DNA of 51,492 bases from an uncultured marine group I thaumarchaeote (GCA_902514095.1 CABXPS010000002.1:1-51492), one strand, 5' to 3'. Counted from the first letter of the stretch, positions 34,363 to 43,779 are shown. Notes: generated by a model not told the origin, from the letters alone. Made by a program: numbers and translations.

Positions 34363-35286
34363 ATGGCAATAATTAAAAATAAATCTCCTGTTTTATTTTT
34401 CTATAATAATTCTAAAAAATGGTTAATGAATATTTCAAAAAAAGAGTCACTTCATACTCACATTGGTGTCCTTAAACATGCTGATGCCATTGGAAAAGAA
34501 TATGGTTCTCGATTAATGACAAACAAAGACAAGTACGTGTACTTGCTTGAACCCACAATGTATGATTATATTATGAAAATCCAACATGGCACTCAAATTG
34601 TTTATCCAAAAGATCTTGGTTACATCGCTGCCCGTGCAGGAATTCAAGATGGTCAAAAAATACTTGAAATAGGAACTGGAAGTGGCTCAATGACTTCTTT
34701 TGTTGCAAGTATTGTAAAACCCCGTGGACATGTTTACACTTTTGATATAGATGAAAATTTCATGAAAATTGCAGAAAAAAATATTCGTAGATCTGGTGTT
34801 TCTAAATATGTCACTCAACACAATTTAGATCTAAAAACTTCTAAAGACACTCCAGTTACTGATATGGATGTTGCATTAATTGATCTTGGTGACCCTTGGA
34901 TTATTATTCCTAAAGTAAGACAGATGCTAAAAGGTAGTGGATCTATATTTGCAATATGTCCAACTATGAATCAATTAGAAAAATTAACCATGGCATTAGT
35001 TGAAAATGAATTTACTGATATTGAATCAACTGAGCATATTATAAGAACAATTGAGGCCAGAGATGGAAAAACACGACATTCTTTCCAAGGAATTGGACAT
35101 ACTACTTACTTGTGTTTTGCAAGAAAAGCATTCTTTGGAAGGAAAGCAAAAGCAACAACTAAAGCAAAAGCAACAACTAAAGCAAAAACAACAACTAAAG
35201 CAAAAACAACAACTAAAGCAAAAACAACAACTAAAGCAAAAGCAACAACTAAAGCAAAAACAACTAAAAAAAGTACAAAAAATTAG
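34363..35286 (+). CDS. trmI: tRNA (adenine-58-N1)-methyltransferase with basic repeat tail
   Basis: 307 residues. The catalytic body (1-260) has a GSRLMTNKDKYVYLLEPTMY N-terminal region, SAM motif LEIGTGSGSMTSFVAS, DIDENFMKIA and the DLGDPWIIIP motif typical of TrmI, which makes m1A58 (archaea also m1A57) in tRNA. Residues 261-307 form a tail of six KAKxTT units plus a partial one, ending KKSTKN, that other TrmI proteins lack. The basic tail may add RNA affinity (inference). It starts at ATG 34363 with an AT-rich element about 25 bases before. Confidence 0.93.
   Translation: MAIIKNKSPVLFFYNNSKKWLMNISKKESLHTHIGVLKHADAIGKEYGSRLMTNKDKYVYLLEPTMYDYIMKIQHGTQIVYPKDLGYIAARAGIQDGQKILEIGTGSGSMTSFVASIVKPRGHVYTFDIDENFMKIAEKNIRRSGVSKYVTQHNLDLKTSKDTPVTDMDVALIDLGDPWIIIPKVRQMLKGSGSIFAICPTMNQLEKLTMALVENEFTDIESTEHIIRTIEARDGKTRHSFQGIGHTTYLCFARKAFFGRKAKATTKAKATTKAKTTTKAKTTTKAKTTTKAKATTKAKTTKKSTKN
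35143..35265 (+). repeat. 18-base tandem repeat encoding the KAKxTT tail
   Basis: Six complete 18-base copies of AAAGCAAAA(G/A)CAACAACT (35143-35250) and one shortened copy (35251-35265). Each unit is six codons, so copy-number change keeps the frame. The only variable base switches Ala and Thr. Confidence 0.95.
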
Positions 35287-35347
35287 ATTAATTTCCACAT
35301 TTTCTTGAAAACAATATTTATTCATCTAATATCTAGAATGTTGTATA

Positions 35348-36211
35348 TTGGAACTTCAAACACTTTCATCCTCAATCGTTCAAAATTTTATACCTACAAG
35401 AAAATCTACATCTCGAAAAGGTGATAATGGAATTGTACTTGTGGTTGGTGGAAGTTACATTTACCATGGAGCCCCAGTATTATCCTCACTTGCTGCACTT
35501 AGATGTGGTACTGATTTAGTTTATACTTGTGTTCCAAAAATCAATGTAACTCCAACTCGTGCAATTTCCCCAAATCTTATTGTAATTCCTTTAGTTGATC
35601 AAAAATTAACTCTTGGTGCTGTAAAGAAACTTGTTGGTGCTTTGCCTCGTAATCTACATTCTGCAACAATTGGGATGGGTCTTGCAATACAAGAAAAAAA
35701 TTCATTACTGCATCTTGTAAAATCTCTTTTGGATCGAGATGTTAGACTATCTTTAGATGCAAGTGCATTAATCCCAGAAATTTTACCTATTTTAGCTCAC
35801 AAAAATGTTGTAGTAACTCCTCATGCTGGTGAATTCAAAAGATTGTTTGGTGATGTCCCTTCTGATTCCAATCTTGAACGAATAAAATTAGTTGAAGAAA
35901 ATGCTTTAAAACATGGAATAACTATTCTGTTAAAAGGTCCTACTGACATTATATCTGATGGTAAAATTACTTATCTTTGTGAAAAAAATACCCCTGCAAT
36001 GACTGTTGGAGGTACTGGTGATGTGCTATCTGGATTAGTTGCTGGATTATTGTCTACAAATAGAAATACTTTGGAATCTGCAGCAGCAGCTAGCTACATC
36101 TGTGGTTTAGCTGGAAAAGAAGTTCAAGAAAAATTGGGACTTCATATTACTTCCATGGATTTGATTGATTCAATTCCTAGTGTGATGAAACCTTTTGATA
36201 AAATTGTATGA
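35348..36211 (+). CDS. nnrD: ADP/ATP-dependent NAD(P)H-hydrate dehydratase
   Basis: A 287-residue ribokinase-fold enzyme that repairs hydrated NAD(P)H (NADHX). Key motifs are VLVVGGSYIYHGAPVLSSLA near the start, VVTPHAGEFKRL, LLKGPTD and the anion-hole/ATP motif MTVGGTGDVLSGLVAGLLS. There is no fused epimerase domain, unlike the common bacterial Nnr fusion. The start is TTG 35348. The stop overlaps the next gene by ATGA (36208-36211). Confidence 0.9.
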   Translation: MELQTLSSSIVQNFIPTRKSTSRKGDNGIVLVVGGSYIYHGAPVLSSLAALRCGTDLVYTCVPKINVTPTRAISPNLIVIPLVDQKLTLGAVKKLVGALPRNLHSATIGMGLAIQEKNSLLHLVKSLLDRDVRLSLDASALIPEILPILAHKNVVVTPHAGEFKRLFGDVPSDSNLERIKLVEENALKHGITILLKGPTDIISDGKITYLCEKNTPAMTVGGTGDVLSGLVAGLLSTNRNTLESAAAASYICGLAGKEVQEKLGLHITSMDLIDSIPSVMKPFDKIV

Positions 36212-37569
36212 TTAGAATGAATGCATTAAAACATGTAGATACTCATATGGGTGAACTTGTTTCTGATCTTCAAAAACTAATACGACAACCTAGTGTATCT
36301 GCAAAAAATGAGGGTATTGAAGAATGTGCAAAATTAGTTAAAACATTATTGAAATCTTCTGGTCTTAAATCTGAAATTTTGCGATTAAAAAAAGGTGTAG
36401 CACCAATTGTGTTTGCTGAGATAAAATCTAAAAAAAATCCTGGTAAAACATTGATGTTCTATAATCACTATGATGTTCAACCTGCAGAACCTTTTGATTT
36501 GTGGGATGATCCTCCATTTAGTGGAGTGAGAAAAGGAAATAAAATTTTTGGAAGAGGTTCTACTGATGATAAGGGTGAATTAATTACTAGAATTAAAGCC
36601 GTTGAGGCTTGTTTGGTGACAACTAGTGATGTTCCTTGTAACATAAAATTTGTAATTGAGGGTGAAGAAGAAACTGGTAGTGCTCATATTGAAGAATATT
36701 TGAAAAAATACAAAAAGAAATTTTCTAATGATGGTGTGATTTGGGAATTTGGATATGTTGATGCAAAAAATAGACCCATCATTGGGCTTGGAATGAAAGG
36801 ATTGTTGTTTGTTGAACTATCTGTAAAAGAATCTATTCGTGATGCTCATTCTAGTTTAGCTGTGTTAATCAAAAATCCTGCATGGCGATTAATTGAAACT
36901 GTAAAAACACTTAGAGATTCTGATGGAAAAATTCTCATTAAAGATTGGTATAACGAAGTCCTTCCTTTTTCAAAAAAAGATTTAGAATTAATTGAAAAAG
37001 AACCTTTTGATCAAAATGTATTCAAAAAAGAATTTGGAATCCAATCTTTTGTAGGGAATAAAAAAAATCTTGATGCAAAAAAGGCTTTAGTCGGTGATGC
37101 AACATGTAATATTGCAGGATTTGTTTCAGGTTATACTGGCGATGGAGCTAAAACTGTTCTTCCTGGTGAGGCTTTGGTAAAAATTGATTTTAGATTAATT
37201 CCTAAAATGGATCCAAAGAAACAAGTTATTCGATTAAAAAAACATCTAAAATCACATGGGTTCAATGATGTAAAAATTAAAATCTTTCATGGGGAGGCTG
37301 CAGCTAGAACTGACTCTTCACATCCTTTCGTATCTCAAGTAAAAAATGCAGCTGACAAGGCTTTTGGAAAATCAATTTTGAATGTTTCAAATGCTGGCAC
37401 TGGTCCCATGTATCCTTTTGTTGATATTTTAAAATCCCCTTGTATTTCTATAGGAAGTACGTACATGTTTTCAAGAATTCATTCTCCAAATGAATTTGCT
37501 AGAGTTGATTTGTTAAAGAAAACTACTAAATGCATTTGTTTGATTATGGAAAATTTTGGAAAAAATTAG
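36208..37569 (+). CDS. M20-family metallopeptidase (carnosinase/succinyl-DAP-like)
   Basis: 453 residues. Metal site motifs are MFYNHYDVQPAEPFDLWD (first His/Asp), GRGSTDDKGEL and EGEEETGSAHIEEY, with the C-terminal SRIHSPNEFARVD His. The HYDVQP form resembles CNDP-type dipeptidases and DapE/ArgE relatives, so it probably hydrolyses a dipeptide or acyl-amino acid. The 4-base overlap with nnrD suggests translational coupling. Its stop overlaps the convergent DoxX gene. Confidence 0.87.
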   Translation: MIRMNALKHVDTHMGELVSDLQKLIRQPSVSAKNEGIEECAKLVKTLLKSSGLKSEILRLKKGVAPIVFAEIKSKKNPGKTLMFYNHYDVQPAEPFDLWDDPPFSGVRKGNKIFGRGSTDDKGELITRIKAVEACLVTTSDVPCNIKFVIEGEEETGSAHIEEYLKKYKKKFSNDGVIWEFGYVDAKNRPIIGLGMKGLLFVELSVKESIRDAHSSLAVLIKNPAWRLIETVKTLRDSDGKILIKDWYNEVLPFSKKDLELIEKEPFDQNVFKKEFGIQSFVGNKKNLDAKKALVGDATCNIAGFVSGYTGDGAKTVLPGEALVKIDFRLIPKMDPKKQVIRLKKHLKSHGFNDVKIKIFHGEAAARTDSSHPFVSQVKNAADKAFGKSILNVSNAGTGPMYPFVDILKSPCISIGSTYMFSRIHSPNEFARVDLLKKTTKCICLIMENFGKN

Positions 37570-37994
37570 TGAAGACATCTAGGAATTTTTTTAATTAGTT
37601 GTGATAATGATATTCTTCCTGGACCTATAACAATAATCACTAATGCTACTGCAAGTAAGATTAAATCTAATTCAATTCCTTTGTCCCCTGTGATACTTTG
37701 GGCACCTTTAACGTGAAATATTGCTCCCACCATAATTATTGAAATCACTGATGCTGAAATTCTATTCAAAACCCCTATGATTAGTAGTATGCCTGGAATT
37801 ACTTCAGCTAATGCAATAATTATTGCTAATTCTCCTGGAATACCCATTGATGAGATCCAACCAACAAACCCATCATTACCAAATTTACTATATCCATGAA
37901 TAATGAAAATTGTTCCCATCACTAATCTTAATCCAAGAAATACCACATCGTTCAAGATTTTTTCTTTAATTTCACTAGTAGTCAATTTATTCAA
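37566..37994 (-). CDS. DoxX-family membrane protein
   Basis: 142 residues with four hydrophobic segments. The DoxX signature is visible as LRLVMGTIFIIHGYSKFG followed by GELAIIIALAEVIPGILLI. Family members are integral membrane proteins often linked to thiosulfate or quinone redox systems; the specific role here is unknown. Confidence 0.85.
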   Translation of the reverse strand: MNKLTTSEIKEKILNDVVFLGLRLVMGTIFIIHGYSKFGNDGFVGWISSMGIPGELAIIIALAEVIPGILLIIGVLNRISASVISIIMVGAIFHVKGAQSITGDKGIELDLILLAVALVIIVIGPGRISLSQLIKKIPRCLH

Positions 37995-38159
37995 TCTCTT
38001 TTTCTATTATTCTCATAAAAAAGATATGGTTCGTTCTAACTTTGTACTACATAATTCTATTATTTTGTAGTATTAATGATCTATTGTTTTTAAATTTTAG
38101 CCACAAATTTGATCTGTATTGTAGAAAGCCCTTTATTATGTGATAAAATTATTTGAAAT

Positions 38160-38756
38160 ATGTCAATGTATATGCCAGGAGCAACTGCTGTTGGAATTAC
38201 TTTTGATGGTGGTGTAGTTTTTGCCAGTGAAAAAAGGATCGCATTTGGAAATTTCCTTGTAAGTAAAACAACAAAGAAAACTTTCTCTATTACTGATAAA
38301 GTTGGTGCAACTTGTGCTGGCCTTGTTGCTGATATGCAAATTTTAACTTTACAAATTTCAGCTCTTGCAAAGATTAGAAAAATGGATCTAAAGAGAGATG
38401 TTCCTCCTAACACTGTTGCTAAAATGATGTCAAATATGATGTATGAGCGAAGATACTTTCCATTACTTACACAAGTAATTATTGGTGGTGTAGTTGATAA
38501 ACCAATTATGTATACTCTTGATCCTTTGGGTTCAGTACTTCCTGATGAATATGCCGCAGTTGGTACTGGTGCTGAAATGGCATTAGGTGTTTTAGATCCT
38601 CAATTCAAACCAAACATGACTAAGGATGAAGCTGTCTCTTTGGCAAAACATGCAGTTCGTGCAGCCGCCTTGAGAGATTCTGCAAGTGGTGATGGATTGG
38701 ATATACTTGTAATTACTACAGACGGTACAGAAGAATTTACTGAAAGTATTAAATAA
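38160..38756 (+). CDS. psmB: Proteasome subunit beta, predicted catalytically inactive
   Basis: A 198-residue subunit of the 20S core. It aligns by eye with Thermoplasma beta over its whole length, including the YMP region, GATAVGIT, GVVFASEKRIAFGNF, TCAGLVADMQ, LLTQVIIGGVV and RDSASGDGLDILVI. Active beta subunits mature to an N-terminal Thr (GTTTVGI). Here the matching residues are Ala-Thr-Ala, so the nucleophile is absent. The propeptide is short (MSMYMPG). A second, active beta gene is expected elsewhere in the genome. Confidence 0.9.
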   Translation: MSMYMPGATAVGITFDGGVVFASEKRIAFGNFLVSKTTKKTFSITDKVGATCAGLVADMQILTLQISALAKIRKMDLKRDVPPNTVAKMMSNMMYERRYFPLLTQVIIGGVVDKPIMYTLDPLGSVLPDEYAAVGTGAEMALGVLDPQFKPNMTKDEAVSLAKHAVRAAALRDSASGDGLDILVITTDGTEEFTESIK

Positions 38757-38764
38757 TTTTTGAG

Positions 38765-39241
38765 TTAATTGTAAATCGTTTTACCCGTTTCCCAGAATTT
38801 ATCTGAAATATAATGTATGTTTTGTATCACTTCTCCTTTTTCCATTTTTTCTAATTCTGAACTTGACACCATTGCTTTTCCAACTGCTAAAAATTTATGA
38901 TGTGTTTCTTCAACAATGCAGACAAGTTTCCCTTTTTCAAACTCTGTAAATTTTTTAATACCTGGTCTCATTAAATTTGCACCTTTACACATGAATTTGA
39001 CTGCACCCATATCTACTTCTACATTAGGAAATTTTTTTAAAATTTCTGTTTCTGATAAAAATGGCAAGTAGTCTTCATTTATTTTTAATATTTTCAACCC
39101 TTCCCCTGTAATTATTTGAGCATCATTCAAAATTTGATGCACTCTAACGTTTTTCATTTTAGGAAATTCTATCCTCCAATCTTCTGATACTTTTTTTAGT
39201 AATGCTGATGTTTCACTTTTTGAAATTAAGTTAGATTTCAA
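38765..39241 (-). CDS. PUA-domain protein related to MCT-1/Tma20
   Basis: 158 residues. The C-terminal PUA domain (AVKFMCKGANLMRPGIKKF, then LVCIVEETHHKFLAVGKAMV) follows an N-terminal alpha/beta domain with IITGEGLKILKI. Archaeal relatives of MCTS1/Tma20 act in translation or RNA binding. The start overlaps hom by 4 bases, suggesting co-translation, though hom has no known link. Confidence 0.85.
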   Translation of the reverse strand: MKSNLISKSETSALLKKVSEDWRIEFPKMKNVRVHQILNDAQIITGEGLKILKINEDYLPFLSETEILKKFPNVEVDMGAVKFMCKGANLMRPGIKKFTEFEKGKLVCIVEETHHKFLAVGKAMVSSSELEKMEKGEVIQNIHYISDKFWETGKTIYN

Positions 39242-40248
39242 TTCTTTGCAATCTCTTGTCTAATATCTAAAAGATCTCTTAATATTGAACTTGCTGTTTC
39301 AGTCCCTCCTGCACCTTTTCCAATTATTGTTTGAGTTCCAGAATGTTCTGATGTAAATGCAATTGCATTTAATGTTCCATTTACTCCTAATGGGTCATCT
39401 TTTGGTATTTCTTTTGGACTTACCACTAGTTCATTATCACATGATGCAATTAATTTTAGCACTGAATTATTTTTTTCAGCTTTTTTAATATCTTCAATTG
39501 TTACTTTTCTTATTCCGATACATTTTATGTCTGGCATTGTAACTTTCATCCCCATAATCCAATTGGCAAGAATGACTAATTTTGCAGCAGCATCTAACCC
39601 ATCTAGGTCTAATGCTTCATCAGCTTCAACATATCCTTTATCTTTTGCATCTTTTAGTGCTTCATCAAATGATAAACCTGTGGTCATATTTGATAAAATA
39701 TAATTTGTTGTACCGTTTAATATTCCTGCAAACGATGTAATTTTTTCCCCCCTTAAACTATTTTTAGCATAATCTAATATTGGAGTTCCTCCTCCTACTG
39801 TTCCACTAAATTTGAACATCACTTGATTGTATGTTGCTAATTCCATTAATGATGGGAATGCTAATGCTAATGGGCCTTTATTTACTGAAATAACATGCAT
39901 GCCTTTTTTCATTGCAGTTGTTATGTGTGTCATTCCAGGTTCTGCATCTTTGTAATTACTTGCTGTAGTTTCAATTAACACATCTGCTTCTATATTTTTT
40001 AAGATTTCATCACCTGTCATACTATTGTTTTTTTCTGAATAATTTTTTACCGTTCCATATTTTTCCTTTATTTTTATTAATTCATTTAATTTTAATCCTG
40101 ATTGTTCTACTGCACTTCCTTTACTGTCAAAAACTGCTACTAATCTTGGTTTCAACCCATATTTTGCATACAGTTCCTCGTCTCTTGATTCAAATAGTTT
40201 TACTAAACTTTGAGCAACAACCCCAAAACCACATAGTATGATTTTCAT
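39238..40248 (-). CDS. hom: Homoserine dehydrogenase
   Basis: A 336-residue NAD(P)-dependent enzyme reducing aspartate semialdehyde to homoserine. Rossmann motif ILCGFGVVAQSLVKLF, VNKGPLALAFPSLM, and catalytic region GILNGTTNYILSNMTTG with GYVEADEALDLDGLDAAAKL are intact. Length fits the monofunctional form without an ACT domain. It feeds threonine and methionine synthesis. Confidence 0.95.
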   Translation of the reverse strand: MKIILCGFGVVAQSLVKLFESRDEELYAKYGLKPRLVAVFDSKGSAVEQSGLKLNELIKIKEKYGTVKNYSEKNNSMTGDEILKNIEADVLIETTASNYKDAEPGMTHITTAMKKGMHVISVNKGPLALAFPSLMELATYNQVMFKFSGTVGGGTPILDYAKNSLRGEKITSFAGILNGTTNYILSNMTTGLSFDEALKDAKDKGYVEADEALDLDGLDAAAKLVILANWIMGMKVTMPDIKCIGIRKVTIEDIKKAEKNNSVLKLIASCDNELVVSPKEIPKDDPLGVNGTLNAIAFTSEHSGTQTIIGKGAGGTETASSILRDLLDIRQEIAKN

Positions 40249-40387
40249 GTTATTTCATCCTTTTTTGTTATGTAATTATGTTTCATTTTATTTCTCTTTG
40301 ATTCCTTCTCCTTAATTGTGTTTTATTAATAATTTTTTAATATGGATTATTGAATTGAATCTTTGATTTTTACAGTCATGCTTGTAA

Positions 40388-40786
40388 TTATTCATCTTTT
40401 TCATGTTTTAATGAAACTGAATTAATACAATATCTTTGATTTGTTGGCTTTGGTCCGTCATCAAACACATGTCCTAGATGTGAGCCACATTTTTTACAAT
40501 TAACTTCTGTACGCACCATCCCGTAATCTGTATCTGAAACATATTCTATGTTGTCTTCTGATATTGGCTTCCAAAAACTTGGCCAACCAGAACCTGAATC
40601 AAATTTTGTATTTGACGAAAAAAGATTTTCTCCACAACATACACATTTGAAAGAACCTTCTAATTTACTATCGTTATACTTACCTGAAAATGGTGGTTCT
40701 GTCCCGTGATTAATACAAATTTCATATTGTTCTGGTGTTAATTGTTCTTTCCATTCTTTAGGATCTTTTGCAATTCTATCTGTCAT
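40388..40786 (-). CDS. msrB: Peptide-methionine (R)-S-oxide reductase
   Basis: 132 residues. Zinc site CVCCGENLF and CKKCGSHLGHVF, substrate motif SGSGWPSFWKPI, and catalytic Cys in RYCINSVSL. It repairs oxidised methionine, using thioredoxin-type electrons. The gap of 36 bases to the upstream thyX-like gene suggests a shared transcript. Confidence 0.95.
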   Translation of the reverse strand: MTDRIAKDPKEWKEQLTPEQYEICINHGTEPPFSGKYNDSKLEGSFKCVCCGENLFSSNTKFDSGSGWPSFWKPISEDNIEYVSDTDYGMVRTEVNCKKCGSHLGHVFDDGPKPTNQRYCINSVSLKHEKDE

Positions 40787-40822
40787 AGATCATTCTAGAT
40801 TTATTGCTATTAGAATTTTGTT

Positions 40823-42442
40823 CTATTTTTTTATCTTTTTTCTTTTTTCTTCTGTTCTTTTTTCAGATTCAAATCTTTCTAAATCATATTCTTTTAAATC
40901 CACAAATTTCATAATTTTACTTAAGTTTGGATGAACTTTGTTAATTTGTTTGTACATCTCTTGTGCAACACGTCTGTAATCAATATGTCCTTGTGGTATT
41001 GTTCGTAATTCAATTAAATGACATGCTTCTCTTAAATTTAATTTCATAAAATATGGATAATTATATGCAAAATTTACTACATATTGACTTTGTTCAGGAA
41101 ACTTTTTTCTAATTTTTTCAAAAGTTGTTTTTGTATTATTCATACATTCTTTGAAATCTTTTTCTAATCCTAATATTTTAATTTCTTTTGGTAATGTATA
41201 TCCATGATCTGTTGTTAGCAATTGTCTTTCTAATGTAAGTGCTCTATGTCTATGAAAATCTCTAAACATTCCAAAATTATTGCACAGATCAAATGTATAA
41301 TACGTATTTTCAAACGCACGAGATGGTCTATGTCTTCTATTTGTTCTTATTTTTGCAAATTCATTAATAATCTTAATTTTTCTTTTTGCAGATATTTTCT
41401 TAACTTGTTGCATAATGCTATGATATGATGTGCTTGGTGATTGTTCATACATAATGGATGTAATGATTGTGTTAAGTGCTTGTTTTTCTGATTCATAGTC
41501 TGTTAATTTTGTAATTGCTCCTTTTACTGGATTTGATTTTATTTCTTTAAGTGCGATTGATTTTGATTTATTTTTTACATCTTTGAGATATTCTTGAAAT
41601 GCTTTTCCATATTTATCGTCTGCTCTTTTAACAAATGATTTGATTGTCGTCTCTAACTCTTTTTTGATTTTTGAGGCTAATTTTTGTTCTTCATCTAGTT
41701 CAGATGAGCCTAATACTGTCAAAAGATATTCAAATGCTCTTCCATTTCCTGTAATCCCTACATTTGTTAAAGTTGAGGCTGGCAATAATCCTCGTAGAAT
41801 ATCTAATGCTTTTGCTTTAGTTGAACCTTTGTAAATCATATTTGCTGATTTAACATCACTTTGATCTTTTAATTTGCCAAATAATTTTTCTTTTCCATCT
41901 GTCGAATCTTTGAAACTATATTTTTCAATTGGGTATTTTTCTCTAATGTAATTTACCATTGGTTCGATATTTTTAGAATAAATATCAAAAGAAAGATTAC
42001 AACTATCCTCATACATATTTGCAAATTTTGAATTCATAATTTTTTCATCTCTATAGAATCTGTATTTGCCATTTTCTTTTTTATTCCATGTGACGTACCT
42101 TGAAGATTTTTCCAAGTATGATAGTCCAATTCTTCTATCTTCAATTTTTTTTACTGCAATATTTGATAGTCCTTCTATTGCAATTTGAGCTTCACCCAAT
42201 TCTGCAACAGAATCGTCCCCATATTCTAGTAAGACTCTGTCGTAAAATTCCTCTCCTCTGTTTTTATTTTTTAAAAATTCGTCGAGAAATATTCTTCTCA
42301 TACTTTTGTTTGTTCTACTATATCTTGACATCAATGCTCCACGATCAACTTGACGTGGCGTAATAATTGCAAATACACTGTCTTCTGTATTTGAAAAATG
42401 ATCTGATAAAGTTATTTTTTCTTTACTTGAGAATTCTGACAA
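40823..42442 (-). CDS. thyX: Double-length ThyX-like FAD-dependent thymidylate synthase
   Basis: 539 residues, about twice a normal ThyX. The N-terminal half (about 1-260) has [27 protein letters not shown] and [20 protein letters not shown]. The C-terminal half (about 310-500) repeats this plan with [32 protein letters not shown] and [17 protein letters not shown]. Canonical ThyX has RHRxxSxxxxSxR; here the sites are split or altered, so which half binds FAD and dUMP is unclear. A tandem fusion is my inference; a pseudo-dimer would be expected. Confidence 0.85.
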   Translation of the reverse strand: MSEFSSKEKITLSDHFSNTEDSVFAIITPRQVDRGALMSRYSRTNKSMRRIFLDEFLKNKNRGEEFYDRVLLEYGDDSVAELGEAQIAIEGLSNIAVKKIEDRRIGLSYLEKSSRYVTWNKKENGKYRFYRDEKIMNSKFANMYEDSCNLSFDIYSKNIEPMVNYIREKYPIEKYSFKDSTDGKEKLFGKLKDQSDVKSANMIYKGSTKAKALDILRGLLPASTLTNVGITGNGRAFEYLLTVLGSSELDEEQKLASKIKKELETTIKSFVKRADDKYGKAFQEYLKDVKNKSKSIALKEIKSNPVKGAITKLTDYESEKQALNTIITSIMYEQSPSTSYHSIMQQVKKISAKRKIKIINEFAKIRTNRRHRPSRAFENTYYTFDLCNNFGMFRDFHRHRALTLERQLLTTDHGYTLPKEIKILGLEKDFKECMNNTKTTFEKIRKKFPEQSQYVVNFAYNYPYFMKLNLREACHLIELRTIPQGHIDYRRVAQEMYKQINKVHPNLSKIMKFVDLKEYDLERFESEKRTEEKRKKIKK

Positions 42443-42473
42443 TATGGATAAATAATTTCACAATTATAATACT

Positions 42474-42785
42474 CTATTTCTTTTTTCCAATCTGAATTAG
42501 ATCGGGACCTTTTTCTTTATTTTTATCATTCCCTTTAGCTTGCCATCTTAACAACACTTCTTTAAATCCTGCAGCATCAGCTTCGTTTTCTGTATACATT
42601 ATTGTTGTGACCCAAAATCCGCCCTTAGCTGTTTTTCCACCAATTGAATTCATCCAAAAATCATTTGGCAATCCTTCCATTGCTTTGTTATTTGGCTCTT
42701 TTACAGCTGCATCCCATCTACTTGCAACAAAACTAAGAATTTTATCAAGGTCTTCTTTTTGAATCATGTTTTTATTGAAAAACAT
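42474..42785 (-). CDS. Unknown 103-residue protein
   Basis: 103 residues with an alpha/beta composition (WMNSIGGKTAKGGFWVTTIM, then AAGFKEVLLRWQAKGND) and no membrane segment or cysteine motif. It is divergent from cdvA and upstream of the ThyX-like gene on the same strand, gap 31 bases. No family recognised. Confidence 0.6.
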   Translation of the reverse strand: MFFNKNMIQKEDLDKILSFVASRWDAAVKEPNNKAMEGLPNDFWMNSIGGKTAKGGFWVTTIMYTENEADAAGFKEVLLRWQAKGNDKNKEKGPDLIQIGKKK

Positions 42786-42873
42786 CTAAATTTTAAAATT
42801 TCTATTGAGCACAATATTTGAAATTAGTGAATTTAATCTTACTAAAACTAAAAAAATTTCTTACACTTTGTCG

Positions 42874-42880
42874 GTTATAC
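42874..42880 (+). promoter_or_regulatory. TATA-like box of cdvA
   Basis: GTTATAC lies 21-27 bases before ATG 42901, consistent with a leaderless transcript and supporting that ATG over the earlier in-frame one at 42805. Confidence 0.42.
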
Positions 42881-42900
42881 AAATCTCATTAGTAACTACC

Positions 42901-43779
42901 ATGACAAACGACGATATCGAAATAATCGGTAAACACGTCAAAGACATGTACGGAACATTCATGGGTAAAGTCGTAGGAACACTCACTGAAATTGACGGTA
43001 GTATTCAATCCGTTGGTATTGATTGCGGTTCTCAAGGATTACAGCAAATCCAATATGAGCAACTTGTAGTCCAAGGTGAAACTGTAATCTTCATTCCTAA
43101 ATGGAGACTCGACTCTCAAAGACTCATTCGTGAAAAACAACTCACTCTACGTCGTCTAGCAGCATTGATGGATATTGTTTCAGAAAATGATGATATGAAA
43201 GCAGACGCTGAAATCATTCATGAAAAATACAAATCCAAACTTGCATCATTAGATGAAATGGAATGTGAAATCAAATCTAAACTTGAGGAAAGATTGATTG
43301 AGTTAGACACACAAATGAAATCTGCAAAAATGTTATCGTTTGATGCCAAAGTACAATTCAAAAGTAATGAAATCTCTGAGGCAACATTTGAAACTGTGAA
43401 ATCATGCACAACTGAGGTAATTGAACATGTGACACATGAACAATCTGAAATTTCAAATGTAAAGAGTAGAATTACTGACCTTGAATTGGAAGTGCAAAAG
43501 ATAACAACACCTGCAGAAGTGGATATTCAAGAATCTGCCGTTTCATATCTGGAGACAAATGAACCACAACAAGTAGTTCAAACAATACTTCCAGAAGCAC
43601 CAACACAACCAATTGTAACGCCTTCAGAACCAATTGAAGCTCAAGTACCACAAATACCTGAACCTCCAACTGAATCTGAAGTGACTTTTACATTCCCAGA
43701 CCCACCTCAACAGGTGAAATCAGACACATCTAAAGACGACAACGATAATGATTGGTTAGCTAGAATGGAAGCACAATAA
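42901..43779 (+). CDS. cdvA: Cell division protein CdvA
   Basis: About 292 residues. An N-terminal PRC-barrel-like beta domain (GKHVKDMYGTFMGKVVGTL, then GIDCGSQGLQQIQYEQL) leads into a long coiled coil (ADAEIIHEKYKSKLASL), a Pro/Gln/Glu-rich spacer and a short conserved end (NDNDWLARMEAQ). CdvA recruits the ESCRT-III homologue CdvB at mid-cell; the C-terminal peptide is a likely contact point. The start is ATG 42901. cdvB and cdvC are not adjacent, as is usual in thaumarchaea. The N-terminal codons are unusually C-ending. Confidence 0.93.
   Translation: MTNDDIEIIGKHVKDMYGTFMGKVVGTLTEIDGSIQSVGIDCGSQGLQQIQYEQLVVQGETVIFIPKWRLDSQRLIREKQLTLRRLAALMDIVSENDDMKADAEIIHEKYKSKLASLDEMECEIKSKLEERLIELDTQMKSAKMLSFDAKVQFKSNEISEATFETVKSCTTEVIEHVTHEQSEISNVKSRITDLELEVQKITTPAEVDIQESAVSYLETNEPQQVVQTILPEAPTQPIVTPSEPIEAQVPQIPEPPTESEVTFTFPDPPQQVKSDTSKDDNDNDWLARMEAQ

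Noticed and set aside
35026-35325. Minus-strand frame of repeated CFCFSC units
   Set aside because: Antisense of the TrmI repeat tail; improbable as a protein.
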